The translations under genes were made by a program, and so were the position numbers. This document shows, in pieces, positions 27,914-39,324 of a stretch of 64,000 nt of DNA. The notes below the pieces were generated by a model. It ran no database searches, was not told where the DNA came from, and saw nothing but the letters and a program-made list of their open reading frames with translations. Source of the stretch: Arthrobacter woluwensis (GTDB lineage Bacteria; Actinomycetota; Actinomycetes; Actinomycetales; Micrococcaceae); assembly GCF_900105345.1 (NCBI RefSeq), contig NZ_FNSN01000003.1, positions 2,852,001 to 2,916,000 of the forward strand, written 5' to 3'. Every line of letters begins with the position of its first letter. Within the stretch, counting starts at the first letter, position 1.

Positions 27914-30309
27914 TGCCCATCTCCTTTACTGCGTCGTACCTTCTCCAGGAGGCCTCGAGGGCCGGACTCCAGGACCGTGCGTGCTTCCACCAGCAGCGAG
28001 CGAGGCGAGAACCTGGCCCGCTGGCGGCGCCAGAAGCCCATCCCCTCGGTCATGCTGCTCAGCGACTGGTCCACATTCTCCCAGTACGCCCGGACCTCCT
28101 CCTCGGCCGGTTCCCCGGCCCCGAACACGGCCGCGTCCGCCCGCTGAGCGAGCAGCACCGTGCCAGGGGCCGCCGCCGGGAAGGCCTCCCCCACCAGGGA
28201 CGAGGTCTCGCGGCGCGTGGCCTTCGGATCGACCGGTGTCCCGAGGTCCGTGGCCAGGCTGACCACTTCGCTCCAGCCACCCGAGAACCGCTGCGCCGGA
28301 GGCCCTTCGAGGGCCCTCTTCTTGCGGCGCCGGTTCTTCAGGACGGCGATCAGCACCAGTGGCAGCGCCAGGATCAGGACCGGGATCGCCGCCAGGCCGA
28401 TCGTGGCCAGGATCGGGCCGAGGATGGACCAGAAGTCGTTCTTCTTCTGGTCGGCGTCCGCGGCCTCCGGCTGGGAGTCCGGCGGGAGTTCGGCCGGCTC
28501 CTGCGGCGGGGGCGGCGGCTGCAGGACCTGAGGCTTCGGCTTGGAGTTCTTCTCCGGATCCGGCGGGATCGGGACGTTGTCCTTCGGCGGGGTGGGGTCG
28601 AAGGGGATCCAGCCTGCGCGGTCGAAGTTCACCTCGACCCAGGCGTGCACGTCCTTGCCCTTGATCTGGATGTCGCCGCCACCGTTCTGCGGGCTCTTGG
28701 GGTCGGGGTAGAAGCCCATCACGACGCGCGCCGGCATGCCCAGCTGGCGGCAGACGAGCGCCATCGCCGAGGCGTACTGCTCGTCGTCGCCCAGCATCTG
28801 CTTGGCGGTGAACAGGGTGGTGAGACGTGATTCGCCGTGGCCGGACAGGCTGGGAACCTGCCCCTCGGTGACGAGGCCGTTGCTGAACGCGCCCTTGGTC
28901 CGGAAGTAGGCCTCGATCTGGCGCACCCGGTCGATGTCCGTGGGCGCGTCGCCGGCGATCTGATCCGCCTTCTGGGCCAGCGCCGGCGGAACCCCGTCCG
29001 GCTTCGGCAGCGAGTCGGCGGCCACCCGGTACTGGGTCAGCTGACCGTGGCTGAGCGTGGGCGGGACCTGCACCTGAACGGTGTAGTGATCGCCCTTGCC
29101 GAGGCCGAGCGTGGTGATGGCGGTGTCCGAACCGGAGTTGAAGTAGAGACCGCCGCCGGCCGCGCTCGAGACCGGGAAGTCGAAGCCGACCGTCCGCGTG
29201 CCTCCCGGCACGAAGTAGCCCTGGTAGTCCCCCACCGTCACGTCGATCGTGTAGTCGGAGGTGCCGTCGCCCGTGGGCGCCTGCGGGTTCAGCGCGCGAG
29301 CATCGCCCACCTTGCTGAAGTTGCCGGTGCCGTTCGGGTCCACGTTGTAGACCGTGCCGTTGTAGCTGTCCAGAGCGGCGAGACGCACTCGGCCGTCCTT
29401 GGGCAGGCCCTTGACCTCGAAGAGCGTCTTGTCCTTCTGGTCCTTGACCATGGTGCGGAAGGACGCGAGCGGGGTGATGTAGTTGCGCGGATCGAACGGC
29501 GGCACGACGACGTCGCGCAGCACCTGCCGCTCGCTGGTCGCCGTCACGGCCGGGGACGCCAGAGCCGTGACGACCACCGCGCCGGCCAGCACCCCGGCGC
29601 CGAGCGCCAGGCGGTTGAACCGTGCGCGGCGGACGGCGCCTGCGTCGTGCTCCGCACCCTTGGCGACGATCCTGGCCTCCGCGCCTCGCAGACGGGACCG
29701 GCGCCAGGACGCCCAGACGAGGGCTGCCACACCGAGCGCGGCGCCGCGTGGCACCGTCAGGAAACTCGCGTTGGTGCTGAAGGCGACGCCGACCACGAAC
29801 AGGGCGAGCACGGGCAGGAGGGGCCAGAGCGCGCTGCGCAGCCGCCAGGTCAGCAGCCCGGCCGCCACGGCGCAGATCAGCCCGGCGAGGAACGGCACGA
29901 TCAGCATGCCGTCCGCGACGCCTACCGGGACGCCGACGGTCAGCATGTCCTTCCAGGAGAAGACGATGCCGAGCAGGAGCGTCCGCAGGGAATCCAGGCT
30001 CGGCAGAACTCCGAACAGGGCCTGTGTGGGGGTGGCGAGAGCACTGCCGAACAGGAAGTACACCAGGACGCCGGAGCCCGCCGTGGCCAGGAGGCCCAGG
30101 CGGAGCCGGTGGCTCAGGGCCGCGACGCCGAGACCGAGGGCGACGCCGCCCAGCCCCGCCAGGAGGTACCGGGGGTCGCCGCCGTAGCTGAGGTGGAGAC
30201 CGAGGATCCCGAGTCCCAGCAGGACGAACAGCGCCCCGGCGTCGGCGAGGTCCTGCCAGGCCGGGAGCCCCCGCCTGCCGAGGACGCGAGTGGTGGACGC
30301 GGTGCTCAT
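27910..30309 (-). CDS. TgpA-type transglutaminase-like membrane protein, catalytic Cys absent
   Basis: A 799-residue protein. About six membrane segments occupy residues 20-230, and an extracytoplasmic region follows with a transglutaminase-core domain (about 470-580). One more membrane segment (about 630-655) and a cytoplasmic tail complete it. In the core, His (KDVHAWVEV) and Asp (WIPFDPTPP) of the triad are present. The position of the catalytic Cys in the usual G-x-C-x-x-(F/Y)-A pattern reads G-D-D-E-Q-Y-A, with Asp instead. It is therefore probably a binding or structural pseudoenzyme. MoxR, DUF58 and TgpA-like proteins recur together in bacteria. The 4-nt overlaps with DUF58 and RDD-FHA show tight coupling. 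Confidence 0.87.
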   Translation of the reverse strand: MSTASTTRVLGRRGLPAWQDLADAGALFVLLGLGILGLHLSYGGDPRYLLAGLGGVALGLGVAALSHRLRLGLLATAGSGVLVYFLFGSALATPTQALFGVLPSLDSLRTLLLGIVFSWKDMLTVGVPVGVADGMLIVPFLAGLICAVAAGLLTWRLRSALWPLLPVLALFVVGVAFSTNASFLTVPRGAALGVAALVWASWRRSRLRGAEARIVAKGAEHDAGAVRRARFNRLALGAGVLAGAVVVTALASPAVTATSERQVLRDVVVPPFDPRNYITPLASFRTMVKDQKDKTLFEVKGLPKDGRVRLAALDSYNGTVYNVDPNGTGNFSKVGDARALNPQAPTGDGTSDYTIDVTVGDYQGYFVPGGTRTVGFDFPVSSAAGGGLYFNSGSDTAITTLGLGKGDHYTVQVQVPPTLSHGQLTQYRVAADSLPKPDGVPPALAQKADQIAGDAPTDIDRVRQIEAYFRTKGAFSNGLVTEGQVPSLSGHGESRLTTLFTAKQMLGDDEQYASAMALVCRQLGMPARVVMGFYPDPKSPQNGGGDIQIKGKDVHAWVEVNFDRAGWIPFDPTPPKDNVPIPPDPEKNSKPKPQVLQPPPPPQEPAELPPDSQPEAADADQKKNDFWSILGPILATIGLAAIPVLILALPLVLIAVLKNRRRKKRALEGPPAQRFSGGWSEVVSLATDLGTPVDPKATRRETSSLVGEAFPAAAPGTVLLAQRADAAVFGAGEPAEEEVRAYWENVDQSLSSMTEGMGFWRRQRARFSPRSLLVEARTVLESGPRGLLEKVRRSKGDGQ

Positions 30310-31901
30310 GCGACCGCCTTTCGCAGAACGAGGGCCAGATCGTCGAGACCGCCCAGCGTGAGGACGGTCAGATCGGCGATGGTGGCGCGGGACGGCGCGG
30401 CCCCGGGCTGGATGCGGATGGCCATCGCCCGGACACCCGGCAGGACGGAAGCGGCGCAGGAGCGCAGCTGGGCCGGGGTGACGCCACTGCCCACCACGAA
30501 GAAGACCACGGACGCGTTCGGGACGCGGTCCGCCAGGCGGCGCGCCAGATCCACGGCGTCACGGCGTCCGGTCATGCTCTGGAGCCGCGTGGCGTCGTCG
30601 AGCATCGTCCGGCCGGTGGCACAGCGGAAGGGGCCACGCTGGGTGAGGATGTCCAGTTCGCGCTGTTCGACGAGGGCCTGACGGCCCACGGAGCACGCGA
30701 CGGAGATGGCCAGTTCGAACTCGAGTTCCGAGGCGTATTCGTCCAGATTGGCGGAGAGGGCGATCGCCAGGTGTGCTCGGCGGGTCTCCTCGAACTGGCG
30801 GACCATGAGGGTGCCCAGGCGGGCCACGGTCTTCCAGTGGATGTGGCGGCGGTCATCGCCCGGCGCGTACTCCCGCAGTGCGTGGAAGGACACGTCCGTG
30901 TTGGACAGTTCCTTGGTGGTCATGCCTTCCAGGTCCCGGATGAAGCCGGCAGCAGGACTGCCGAGAGCGACCGTCCTGGGATGCACGAAGAGCTCCACCG
31001 GCTCGGTCCAGCGGATCTGGCGCTTGAGGAGGTGGAACGGATCGGCCCGGACGGAGACGGCCGGACCCACCATGATGACCTGGCGACGGTTCGTGGGAAT
31101 GCTGAAGAGATCCTCGTGGAGTTCCTGGGGCCGCAGGCGCGGAATGGGGAAACTGGCCACCGCCCGGCCCACCGGAAGCTCCAGCGTGGAGTGCATGACG
31201 GGACGCGGCGCCGTGTTGATGACGGAGATGCCACCCACGGCGTTGTCGCCCACCGCCACGCGCGTGCGGGTGAGATCGAGCGTGACCTGGTAGGAGGAGC
31301 GGCCCACAATGAACGCGCAGCCCACCACCAGGAGGACTCCCAGAAGGATGCCGAGTGCTGCGGCCTCCTGCCAGCCGAATGCGGTGGCGAACCATGCCAT
31401 GCACACGACCAGCGCCAGGCAGGCCCAACCCAGCGGCGTGACGACGGAGACCACGGGGCCCACCGTGCGGACCAGGACGTCGCGGACCCTGCCGGTCACG
31501 GGACCGCAGACGTCCACGATCACGCGCCAGGCCTGCCGGAGCAGCGAGACCGGACGCTCCGCGACGGTCCTGAGACCGTCCAGCGGAGCGCCCTTCGCTT
31601 CGGAGCCCGCCGCCCGTGCAGGCCGTGTGGCTTTGCCGGGGCGCGGAGCCTTGACCTGCCGCCGGGCCTTGTCGGGACGCCGGGCGCCGCGGGCCGGGCG
31701 CGACGACGACGGCCCGGCGCCGCCTGCCGGCCCGGGCGAGCCGGACGGCTGAGCGGGCGGTGCGGACGGCTGGGGCGGGGCCGCCGGGGCGGCGGGCCTC
31801 CGGATGGTCCGGTCCTCCCCCGCAGGGGCCGCGGCGCCCTGATCCTGGGCGCGCCGGGCCTCCCGCGCTGCGCGCCGCGATGTGGGGGCGTTCTCACTCA
31901 T
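30306..31901 (-). CDS. DUF58 protein (vWA-like), partner of MoxR
   Basis: A 531-residue protein. A Pro/Ala/Arg-rich, probably disordered N-terminus (1-110) is followed by two membrane segments (about 155-205). A cytoplasmic or surface beta-rich part leads to the DUF58 signature ALREYAPGDDRRHIHWKTVARLGTLMVRQFE (about 345-375), and a vWA-like C-terminal half (VVFFVVGSGVTPAQL) follows. DUF58 proteins are the usual partners of MoxR chaperone ATPases in maturing or assembling envelope complexes. MoxR is encoded 61 nt upstream and the transglutaminase-like gene overlaps by 4 nt. Confidence 0.9.
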   Translation of the reverse strand: MSENAPTSRRAAREARRAQDQGAAAPAGEDRTIRRPAAPAAPPQPSAPPAQPSGSPGPAGGAGPSSSRPARGARRPDKARRQVKAPRPGKATRPARAAGSEAKGAPLDGLRTVAERPVSLLRQAWRVIVDVCGPVTGRVRDVLVRTVGPVVSVVTPLGWACLALVVCMAWFATAFGWQEAAALGILLGVLLVVGCAFIVGRSSYQVTLDLTRTRVAVGDNAVGGISVINTAPRPVMHSTLELPVGRAVASFPIPRLRPQELHEDLFSIPTNRRQVIMVGPAVSVRADPFHLLKRQIRWTEPVELFVHPRTVALGSPAAGFIRDLEGMTTKELSNTDVSFHALREYAPGDDRRHIHWKTVARLGTLMVRQFEETRRAHLAIALSANLDEYASELEFELAISVACSVGRQALVEQRELDILTQRGPFRCATGRTMLDDATRLQSMTGRRDAVDLARRLADRVPNASVVFFVVGSGVTPAQLRSCAASVLPGVRAMAIRIQPGAAPSRATIADLTVLTLGGLDDLALVLRKAVA

Positions 31902-31962
31902 CTGTGGTGTGCCTTCAACTCCGTAGGGACGGTCATGTCGGGGCCGTGTGAACGGCGGAAGG

Positions 31963-32928
31963 TCAGGCCCTCTGCTGAGGCGCCGCGATCTCGGTGAGGA
32001 CGCGCGAGATCACCTGCTCCTGGGTCGCCCCGGAGAATTCCGCCTCCGGGTCCATGACCAGACGGTGGGTCCACACCACCGGGGCCAGTTCCTTGACATC
32101 GTCCGGCAGCACGAAGTTCCGGCCCTGCGCGGCGGCCCACACCTTGGCGGCCCGAACCATGGCGAGCGCGCCACGCACGGACACGCCCAGACGGGTCTGC
32201 GGCGCGTTGCGGGTCTCCTCGGTCAGGCGCGAGATGTAGCCGAGCACGGCGGGATCCACGTGGTTGGTGGACGCCAGGTCCGCCATGTCCGCGATCGCCT
32301 TGGTGGTGATGATCGGGGTGAGGGCCTTGGAGCGGTCCTTGAGGCTCGCGCCGCTCAGCAGTTCCACCGTGGAGTTGTGGTCCGGGTAGCCGATGCTGGT
32401 CTTGATCAGGAAGCGGTCCAGCTGGGCTTCCGGAAGGCGGTAGGTGCCCGCCTGCTCGATCGGGTTCTGGGTGGCGAGCACCATGAACGGGCGCTTGGCC
32501 TCGTAGGTCACGCCGTCCACGGTCACCCGGGATTCCTCCATGACCTCCAGGAGCGCCGACTGGGTCTTCGGCGAGGCACGGTTGATCTCATCCGCGAGCA
32601 CGATGTTGGCGAACACCGGGCCTTCGTGGAAATTGAACTGCTGCGTCTTCTGGTCGTAGATGTTCACGCCCGTCACATCGGACGGCAGGAGGTCCGGGGT
32701 GAACTGGATGCGGTTGTGCGTCCCCTGGACACTCGCCGCCAGGGCGCGGGCCAGGGAGGTCTTGCCCGTCCCCGGGGCGTCCTCGAAGAGCACGTGGCCC
32801 TCCGCGAGCATGCTCATGACCGTCAGCCGGATGACGTGCTGCTTGCCCAGCACCGCCTGGCCGACGTTGGCCACGAGTTTCTCGAAGGTCCCGGCGAACC
32901 ACGTGGCCTGCTCGGTGGTCATCGTCAT
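31963..32928 (-). CDS. MoxR-family AAA+ ATPase
   Basis: A 321-residue AAA+ chaperone. Walker A is EDAPGTGKTSLARAL (about 45-60), Walker B is IVLADEINRASPKTQSALLEVMEE, sensor 1 is VLATQNPIEQAGTYRLPEAQLDRF, and the C-terminal lid ends with DVKELAPVVWTHRLV. MoxR proteins act with vWA/DUF58 partners on protein complex assembly. ATG 32928 (AAAGGAA about 9 nt upstream) is preferred; the frame continues about 110 codons upstream, but that part is the shadow of the FN3 gene end. It starts 94 nt after that gene's stop. Confidence 0.94.
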   Translation of the reverse strand: MTMTTEQATWFAGTFEKLVANVGQAVLGKQHVIRLTVMSMLAEGHVLFEDAPGTGKTSLARALAASVQGTHNRIQFTPDLLPSDVTGVNIYDQKTQQFNFHEGPVFANIVLADEINRASPKTQSALLEVMEESRVTVDGVTYEAKRPFMVLATQNPIEQAGTYRLPEAQLDRFLIKTSIGYPDHNSTVELLSGASLKDRSKALTPIITTKAIADMADLASTNHVDPAVLGYISRLTEETRNAPQTRLGVSVRGALAMVRAAKVWAAAQGRNFVLPDDVKELAPVVWTHRLVMDPEAEFSGATQEQVISRVLTEIAAPQQRA

Positions 32929-33022
32929 GATGCTGTGTTCCTTTGTGTCGAGTGAATCTGTTGGGGAGTGTACTGGGCCAGGGCGTTTTCTGGATGGCCG
33001 GTGTATGCCGGGTGGACCGAGA

Positions 33023-36000
33023 CTAGCAACGCACGTTTCCGGAAACCACCCGCACGGTGTCGGCGCGGACCCAGCGGTCCGCGTAGGCGCCACCGGAAAT
33101 GTGGTACCAGCCCGAACCGCCAAACGGGTTGCCGCAGCGGTCCACAGGGACGTCGTTCCCGGTGTGGAGCCACGGGAACGGCGCGGCCGTGCCGCCACCA
33201 CTCGCAACTCCGTAGCAGGACTTGGGCGGTCCGGCGCTGTAACCGGTCCGGCCGTTCTGACCACCCGTCGCCTCCGTGCAACTGTTCACCGACGAAGCGG
33301 TCACCGAGACCTTGTCCTGTTCCGGTGCCGCACCCGAGGTCGAGGTGTCCGAGCCGGCCGGACCCACGACGACCGTGAAGGCCCTCACCCGAAGCGTCTT
33401 GGTGACGCTGTAGTTCGCCACGCTGCGGGAGTAGCTGTGGGTGCCGGCGCTCACATTCTGCCAGCCGTTGCCGTCGTAGTTGATCTGGTAGTACTGGATC
33501 GCCCGGCCGTTGTTCGCCGGGGTGTTCCAGGTCCAGCTGACGGTCTTGTCTCCGCGGGATGCCTGGCTGCCCTTCACCACCGGAGCGTCCGGCGGACCGT
33601 AGGGATTGCCGGAGCCCACGTTGGTGTCGTTGCCGGCCCGGCTGCTCCGCGTCGAGTGCGCCATGATGGTGATGGCGATGTTGCTGCCGTTCACGCCGAC
33701 GTTGACATTTCCGCCCCCTGCTGGGATGGATCCACCCACGCCGTTGCTGGAGCGCCAGGTGTAGCTGATCTCGTCACTCGTGGACCCGTTGCGCGCGGGC
33801 CCGCTCAAGGGGGTGAAAGTCACCTTGAGTTCTCCGGACTGCCCGGTGGGCGCGACCGACCCATTGGTCACCTGCCCGGGCTGCCCGGCAGCCCGGACCG
33901 CGTTTGACCGGGCACTCGTGGCACCCTTGCCCGCCTTATTCGTGGCACTCACCGTGAAGCTGTAATCCGCTTCGGAATTGTCCATGGAGACATTCGCGCT
34001 CGTCTGGCCGCCGGGAACGCTGAGGGTCTTGACCACGGCCCCACCTTGATAGGTGGTCAGAGTGTAGGCGGAGATCGCGGCGCCGTTGGGATCCGGGGCG
34101 GTCCATTCGACGGTCAACTGGCTCTGCGTACCGAGGGATTCCGCCGACGTCGCACGCGGCGCCTGCGGCTGCGCCGGGACGCCGGCCGGGGTTTCGGCCG
34201 CCGAATAGGCGCTGAACTCACTGGGCTCCGGGGCCTGGTTGGAAGCCCTGACCCGGAACTTGTACGCCACGCCGTTCTTCAGCCCCGTCCACACGGTGCT
34301 CGTGCCTTTCAGGCCCGGCTTGCTGGACACCCCGTTCGGAGCGGGCGGGGAGATCTCGAGCTCGTAGGACGTGACCGGTGAGCCCTTGGTGACCGGCGGC
34401 TGCCAGGCCACGGAGATCTGCTGGTCACCGAACTTGGTGGTCGGCGGGTTCGGCTGCTCCGGGCGGGTGTCCGGGCGGACCTCCGCCGACGGCGCCGAGG
34501 CCTGGGACTCGCCGACGGCGTTGGTCGCCGTCACCGTGAAGTGGTACTTCACGTTGTTGGTGAGGCCCGTCAGCGTGCAGCTGTTCGCCGGGCACTGCTG
34601 CGTGAAGCCGCCCTCGCCCTTGACGGTGTAGTGCTCGATGGGCGCGCCGCGGTCCGCGGGCGGACGCCAGGTCAGCAGCGCGGTGCGGTCACCCACATTA
34701 CTGGCGCTCGGTGTGCCCGGAACGTCCGGCTTGTCCCGCACGGTCAGCCTGATCCGCGCGGTGGCGGTACGGCTCGGGTCGTCCTTCTTGTCCCGGACCG
34801 CGTAGGCGACGACCATGGTGCCGCTGAAGCCCTGTGCCGGGGTCACCTGGACCTGGTCGCCCTGCACGAGCGCCGTGCCGTTGCCGGTCTCGACCACGGC
34901 GCTGGCGATCTTCAGCGGCGTCTCGGGATACGGGTTGACGTCATTGGCCAGCACCGGCACCGAACGGGGCTTGCCCGCGTCGGCATCCGCGACCGTGTCG
35001 TCGTTCGCCACCGGCAGCGGCCGGACGGAGGCCTTGGCCACGAGCGTGAAGGACGCGACGGCGGTGCCGCCCCGCCCGTCGTCGGCCTTGATCCGCAGCG
35101 TGCCGCGCGTGCCCGGCTTCGGTTCGCCCTTGAGCGAGGACTTGAGCGTCGCGCCGTCGACGCCGGCGTCGAAGCCCGCGGGGGCGTCGCCCTCCAGGGA
35201 GAAGCGCAGCTGGTCGCGGGAGTCGGGGTCGCTGGCGAGCTTGGACAGGTCCACCGTGGCGCCGCCGTCCTCCGCCACCTCGACGGTGCTGCCGAGGAAC
35301 CGCGGCGGGTGGTTTCGGTCGGGATCGGCGATCACCTTGGTGCGGATGGTGAGGGTGGCTTTGAGGCCCTTGGGATCGTCCGGCGCGTCGCCGTCGGTGA
35401 CCTCGAAGCTCAGTGAACCCGGGCCCACGTACTCCCGGTTCGCGGTGTAGCGCAGCGAGCCGCCGTTATCGCGGACGGCGTCCTGGGCGTTGGCGCCGAT
35501 CATGGTGACGCGGTCCACCTGGGTGATCCGCGGGGTGCGCCCGTCACGGACCTTCACCCATTCCTTGAGCTGGTAGTCCAGGCTGCTGCCGGCCTTGACC
35601 TCGAGCACGTCGTCCTTCGCCAGGACCGGGATCTGCTCCCCCACGCCCGGGACCCAGACGATCGCGGTGGCCTTGAGTCCGTCCACGTCCTCGACGGTGT
35701 ACGGGACGAGCTGCGCGTCCTTGGTCAGGTTGACCGCCAGGCCGCCCTTGCCGTTCGGATGGGCGTTGGGGTTCTCGCTGGAGATCTTGAGCTTCTCCCC
35801 CACGCCGTCAGGGTCCTCGTCGTTGTCCAGGACCGGCACGTCGACGCTCGTCTTGCCGAGTGTCTGCGCCTGGGTCACGCGGTCGTCCCGCGCGATGGGC
35901 GCCTTGAGCGGCACGTCCTTCCGCGCGATGATCCGCACGGAGGCGTCCGCCGTCGCGCCGCGGGAGTCGGCGATGGTGTACCGCAGGCTCGCGGTCCCCT

Positions 36001-39000
36001 CCTCCTGCGGAGCGGTGGCGAGGATCCGGTGGCTCGTGTCGCTCACAGTGGCCTTCAATGCGGCGTTGGCGTCGAGCCGGTCCTTGAGGATGCCGATGGT
36101 GTCGCCGTCCGGGTCCGAGTCATTCGCCAGGGCCGCGACTGCGACCTCACGCCCGGGCCGGACCGTGACCGAGTCGTCCACGGCGGACGGGCTCTGGTTC
36201 ACCTCGGGCAGCGGCGCCACGCCGACGGTCACGAGGGCCGTCGCGACGGCGCCCTGCCGGTCCTGGATCCGGTACTGGAAGGTGTCCGTGCCGAAGGCGT
36301 CCGTGGCGGCCGTGTAGTCGATGTAGTTGCTGCCGAGCTGGACCGTGCCCTTCTTCGGGGCGCTTTCCACGCCCACGAGCTGGACCGAGTCGCCGTCGGG
36401 ATCCACCGCGTCCATCGGGATCGCGATCCGCACCGTGCCGCCCGCGATCACGCGGCTGGTCACGCTCTTGGCCTGGGGCCGGGAATTCTCGCGGCCCTCG
36501 ATGGGCAGGATGTGGATGGTCACCGGCGCAGCGCTCTTCTGGCCCTGGGGATCCACGGCGTTGTAGACGACGCGCACGGTCTTCGGGGTCGGGCCCGCCA
36601 GGAATCGCACGGTCTTCTCGGAGACCCACGCCTTGCCCTCCGCGGCGTCGGGCAGCTCCGTGAGCTTCTGGTCGACGCTGAGCTCCTCACCCTGCGGGTG
36701 GGTGTCGTTGGCCAGGACGGGGATGGTCACGACGTCGTTCACCCGGACGTTGACCTCGTCCGGTTTCGGCTCGGGCGCCTGGATGACCGCCGGGGCCGGC
36801 ACGGGGATCACGGAGATGGTCCCCGTGGCGGACTTGCTGCCGTTGGAGATGGTGTAGCGGATGGTGCTCGGGGCGTTGGCGCCGCGGACATCGGTGATCC
36901 GCAGGACCTCGTGGTTCAGGATCGTCGCCGAGATCCCGGAATCCGGGTCGACGGTGATCGACTGGAGCACCAGCACACCGCCGGCGGGGTCGTCGTCGTT
37001 CTCCAGCGGCGCGACGAGCGCCTGGCCGCCGGTGGGCAGGAGCGCGACGTCATGCACGGCCGACGGCGCGCCCTCCTCGCGTCCGGACGCCACATCCACG
37101 CGGATGAGCCCCACATTGCTCTGCGGGCCGTTGCTGACGACGTAACTGAGGTAATAGGTGCCTTCGGACTTCGCCAGGAAGGTGAACGTCCCGGCATCGG
37201 TGACGGGGCCCAGCTGGGCCTTGCCCTGAGCGTCGACGCTCGCGAGGCGGAGGTTGCCGCCGTTCGGGTCGACGTCGTTCTTCAGCGGGGAGATCGTGGT
37301 CGGCTGGCCTGCCACCGCGTTGACGTGGTCAGCGTTGACCTGCGGAACCAGCGCGCCGTTGGGCCGCACGTCCACCGTGACGCGGCCCGTGGTGGATTCC
37401 CGTCCGTCCCACACCGTGATGGACACGGTCTTGCGGCCGGGGCCGGTGCCCGCGTCGTGGAAGGTGAGCATGCCGTCGCGGCGGACCTTCACCAGGTCCT
37501 GGGGGTTCTCAGTCTTGGCATCCATGAGCACGAGCTCATCGCCGTCCGGGTCCATCCAGTCGAGCAGGACGTTCTGGCTGACCTGTTTGCCGTTCTCCAC
37601 CACCAGGGTGGTCCTGCGCTCCGCCTTCAGCCGCGGAACCGAGTTCTCCTGGGGACCCACCACCCGCAAGGTGACCTGGGCGGTGTTCGTGCCGCTGCGG
37701 CCGTCGTTGGCGGTGTACCGGAAGGTCTCGGTGCCGGGCGCCGTGGAGGCCGGCACTGCGATCTGGAAGGCCGTCTTGCCGTAGATGGGCTCGACCGTGC
37801 CCGCCTTGGGCCCGTTGCCCTCCACGGACGCGGTCAGGACGTCGCCGTCGGGATCCGAGTCGTTCTCCAGCACGGGCAGGACCGTGGTCTGGCCGGGCCG
37901 CACGCCGAACGTGTCCGGTTTGGCCGTCGGGGGCCGGTTCGGTTTGGTGCGGTCCGGGAGGACGTTCCGAGCCGTGGTGTCGGAGGAATTGTCGTCCTGG
38001 TTCGAGTTGTGGTTCTTCGGAGGGATGACCTCGTCCCAGTTGTCCACCAGCAGCATGTCCTGGTTGACCAGCCACACGACGCCGGAGTTCACATCGTTCA
38101 GGACCACGTTGTCCCGGTTGACGCGGAAGACGTACTGCGGGCTTTTGCTGGCCTGCGGGATGTCCTGCTTCTTGTCATCCGCCGGGTTCTGGCACTGCCG
38201 GACGTACTTGTTGACACCGGCCCAGGCGGCGTAGGTGCAGCCGTTCAGCTGCACCGGGGCGGCCGGGGCGCCGGAGCCGTCGACCGGCGTCTTGGCGGCC
38301 TCGCCGCCGGACAGCGGAACCTTCCACAGCGCGGTAGGGGTCGCGAGCACGACGGCGTCCCCTCCGGAGCTGGGCTGCTGCAGTTTCGCATCGCGAGAGT
38401 CGGGGATCGTGATGCTGGAACCGTCCTCCCGGATCACCCGGCCGCTCGTCGCTTCAAAGGCGACCACGGTGTCACCCACCGTGGTGAGCTGAAGATCGCC
38501 GGTGTCCTTGAGCGCGGTCACGGTCCTGGTCTGGCGTTCGACACCGGCCCCCGGGGCGGACTGCCGCAGTTCCGTCAGCTCGCCTTTGGAGCGGTTCAGC
38601 GTGTGCACCGTCCCGTCCGGCCCGGTCAAGGTGTTCTGTCCGTTGGCGCCCTGAACGGCCACGGGCGTGTTCTCGGGATTGAAGCCGGAGAGCTCCTCGG
38701 GGGTCGTCACCCAGACCTTGCCGCTGGACACCTCGGTCAGCGCGACCGTCTGGCCGCCCAGGGAGAGGGAGGTGGTGGGTGGCAGCTTGAAGTCGGGGCC
38801 GAGCCGGACGGCCGCGGGATCCACCGCGTTCACGCTGCTTCCGGCGCCGTCCTGCACCAGGATGCGGCTCGCGTCCTGCTGGATGTCGAAGCGATTGCTG
38901 GCGGGCGTGACAGCTCCGTCAAGCACCCGGGACGCGTAGTTGAGCCGGCCCACGGCGTTGCGGGCGTTGGACGTGACCCAGACGCCGCCGTCGTTCAGGT

Positions 39001-39136
39001 CCACATCCGCGGTTTTGAAACCCGGGTAGGCGATCGCCGCGGCCGCCAGGGAGAGCGAAATGGCTGTCACCGAGGTCACCGCGATGACGCGCCGGGCTCT
39101 CCGCCCGAATCTGGGGAAGCTGCCGGCTGGGCTCAC
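33023..39136 (-). CDS. Giant surface protein A: propeller-like head, cadherin/Ig-like repeats, five FN3 repeats
   Basis: A 2,037-residue exported protein. Residues about 15-37 form a signal or signal-anchor segment ([24 protein letters not shown]). About 40-400 is a repetitive beta-strand region resembling a propeller. About 405-1465 holds roughly ten cadherin/Ig-like repeats with Ca2+-binding-type motifs ([35 protein letters not shown]). Five FN3 modules occupy about 1470-1935. The tail (about 1940-2037) has four cysteines and an SH3-like strand pattern ([22 protein letters not shown]). No LPXTG or choline-binding motif is seen, so anchoring would be by the N-terminal segment. Start is GTG with GAGGA upstream. 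It is a tandem paralog of the next gene. Confidence 0.88.
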   Translation of the reverse strand: MSPAGSFPRFGRRARRVIAVTSVTAISLSLAAAAIAYPGFKTADVDLNDGGVWVTSNARNAVGRLNYASRVLDGAVTPASNRFDIQQDASRILVQDGAGSSVNAVDPAAVRLGPDFKLPPTTSLSLGGQTVALTEVSSGKVWVTTPEELSGFNPENTPVAVQGANGQNTLTGPDGTVHTLNRSKGELTELRQSAPGAGVERQTRTVTALKDTGDLQLTTVGDTVVAFEATSGRVIREDGSSITIPDSRDAKLQQPSSGGDAVVLATPTALWKVPLSGGEAAKTPVDGSGAPAAPVQLNGCTYAAWAGVNKYVRQCQNPADDKKQDIPQASKSPQYVFRVNRDNVVLNDVNSGVVWLVNQDMLLVDNWDEVIPPKNHNSNQDDNSSDTTARNVLPDRTKPNRPPTAKPDTFGVRPGQTTVLPVLENDSDPDGDVLTASVEGNGPKAGTVEPIYGKTAFQIAVPASTAPGTETFRYTANDGRSGTNTAQVTLRVVGPQENSVPRLKAERRTTLVVENGKQVSQNVLLDWMDPDGDELVLMDAKTENPQDLVKVRRDGMLTFHDAGTGPGRKTVSITVWDGRESTTGRVTVDVRPNGALVPQVNADHVNAVAGQPTTISPLKNDVDPNGGNLRLASVDAQGKAQLGPVTDAGTFTFLAKSEGTYYLSYVVSNGPQSNVGLIRVDVASGREEGAPSAVHDVALLPTGGQALVAPLENDDDPAGGVLVLQSITVDPDSGISATILNHEVLRITDVRGANAPSTIRYTISNGSKSATGTISVIPVPAPAVIQAPEPKPDEVNVRVNDVVTIPVLANDTHPQGEELSVDQKLTELPDAAEGKAWVSEKTVRFLAGPTPKTVRVVYNAVDPQGQKSAAPVTIHILPIEGRENSRPQAKSVTSRVIAGGTVRIAIPMDAVDPDGDSVQLVGVESAPKKGTVQLGSNYIDYTAATDAFGTDTFQYRIQDRQGAVATALVTVGVAPLPEVNQSPSAVDDSVTVRPGREVAVAALANDSDPDGDTIGILKDRLDANAALKATVSDTSHRILATAPQEEGTASLRYTIADSRGATADASVRIIARKDVPLKAPIARDDRVTQAQTLGKTSVDVPVLDNDEDPDGVGEKLKISSENPNAHPNGKGGLAVNLTKDAQLVPYTVEDVDGLKATAIVWVPGVGEQIPVLAKDDVLEVKAGSSLDYQLKEWVKVRDGRTPRITQVDRVTMIGANAQDAVRDNGGSLRYTANREYVGPGSLSFEVTDGDAPDDPKGLKATLTIRTKVIADPDRNHPPRFLGSTVEVAEDGGATVDLSKLASDPDSRDQLRFSLEGDAPAGFDAGVDGATLKSSLKGEPKPGTRGTLRIKADDGRGGTAVASFTLVAKASVRPLPVANDDTVADADAGKPRSVPVLANDVNPYPETPLKIASAVVETGNGTALVQGDQVQVTPAQGFSGTMVVAYAVRDKKDDPSRTATARIRLTVRDKPDVPGTPSASNVGDRTALLTWRPPADRGAPIEHYTVKGEGGFTQQCPANSCTLTGLTNNVKYHFTVTATNAVGESQASAPSAEVRPDTRPEQPNPPTTKFGDQQISVAWQPPVTKGSPVTSYELEISPPAPNGVSSKPGLKGTSTVWTGLKNGVAYKFRVRASNQAPEPSEFSAYSAAETPAGVPAQPQAPRATSAESLGTQSQLTVEWTAPDPNGAAISAYTLTTYQGGAVVKTLSVPGGQTSANVSMDNSEADYSFTVSATNKAGKGATSARSNAVRAAGQPGQVTNGSVAPTGQSGELKVTFTPLSGPARNGSTSDEISYTWRSSNGVGGSIPAGGGNVNVGVNGSNIAITIMAHSTRSSRAGNDTNVGSGNPYGPPDAPVVKGSQASRGDKTVSWTWNTPANNGRAIQYYQINYDGNGWQNVSAGTHSYSRSVANYSVTKTLRVRAFTVVVGPAGSDTSTSGAAPEQDKVSVTASSVNSCTEATGGQNGRTGYSAGPPKSCYGVASGGGTAAPFPWLHTGNDVPVDRCGNPFGGSGWYHISGGAYADRWVRADTVRVVSGNVRC

Positions 39137-39231
39137 GGTGCGGTCCTCACGGGTCGTAGTCGGTCAAGGAGAAGAACGGACCTCCCCCATGAGGTCAGTC
39201 ATATGTAGCGAGTCTTGCACTCACACTCCAG

Positions 39232-39244
39232 ACTCAAAAGTAAC
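39232..39244. promoter_or_regulatory. Shared 13-bp upstream motif, copy A
   Basis: ACTCAAAAGTAAC lies 95 nt upstream of giant protein A's start codon. The identical 13-mer sits 93 nt upstream of giant protein B's start. It may be part of a promoter or an activator site, duplicated along with the gene. Confidence 0.5.
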
Positions 39245-39265
39245 TTCGGCAGAATAACCGGTGCA

Positions 39266-39303
39266 AGCGTCTGCCATGGGGACTGCTCCCCATGGCAGAC
39301 GCT
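39266..39303. terminator. Terminator of giant protein B, 17-bp perfect stem
   Basis: Arms 39266-39282 and 39287-39303 pair perfectly across a 4-nt loop. It lies 21 nt beyond the stop of the minus-strand gene that ends at 39325 and upstream of the promoter region of giant protein A. The two giant genes therefore probably have separate transcripts. Confidence 0.75.
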
Positions 39304-39324
39304 CTCCCGCCTTCGTTTGGCGCC

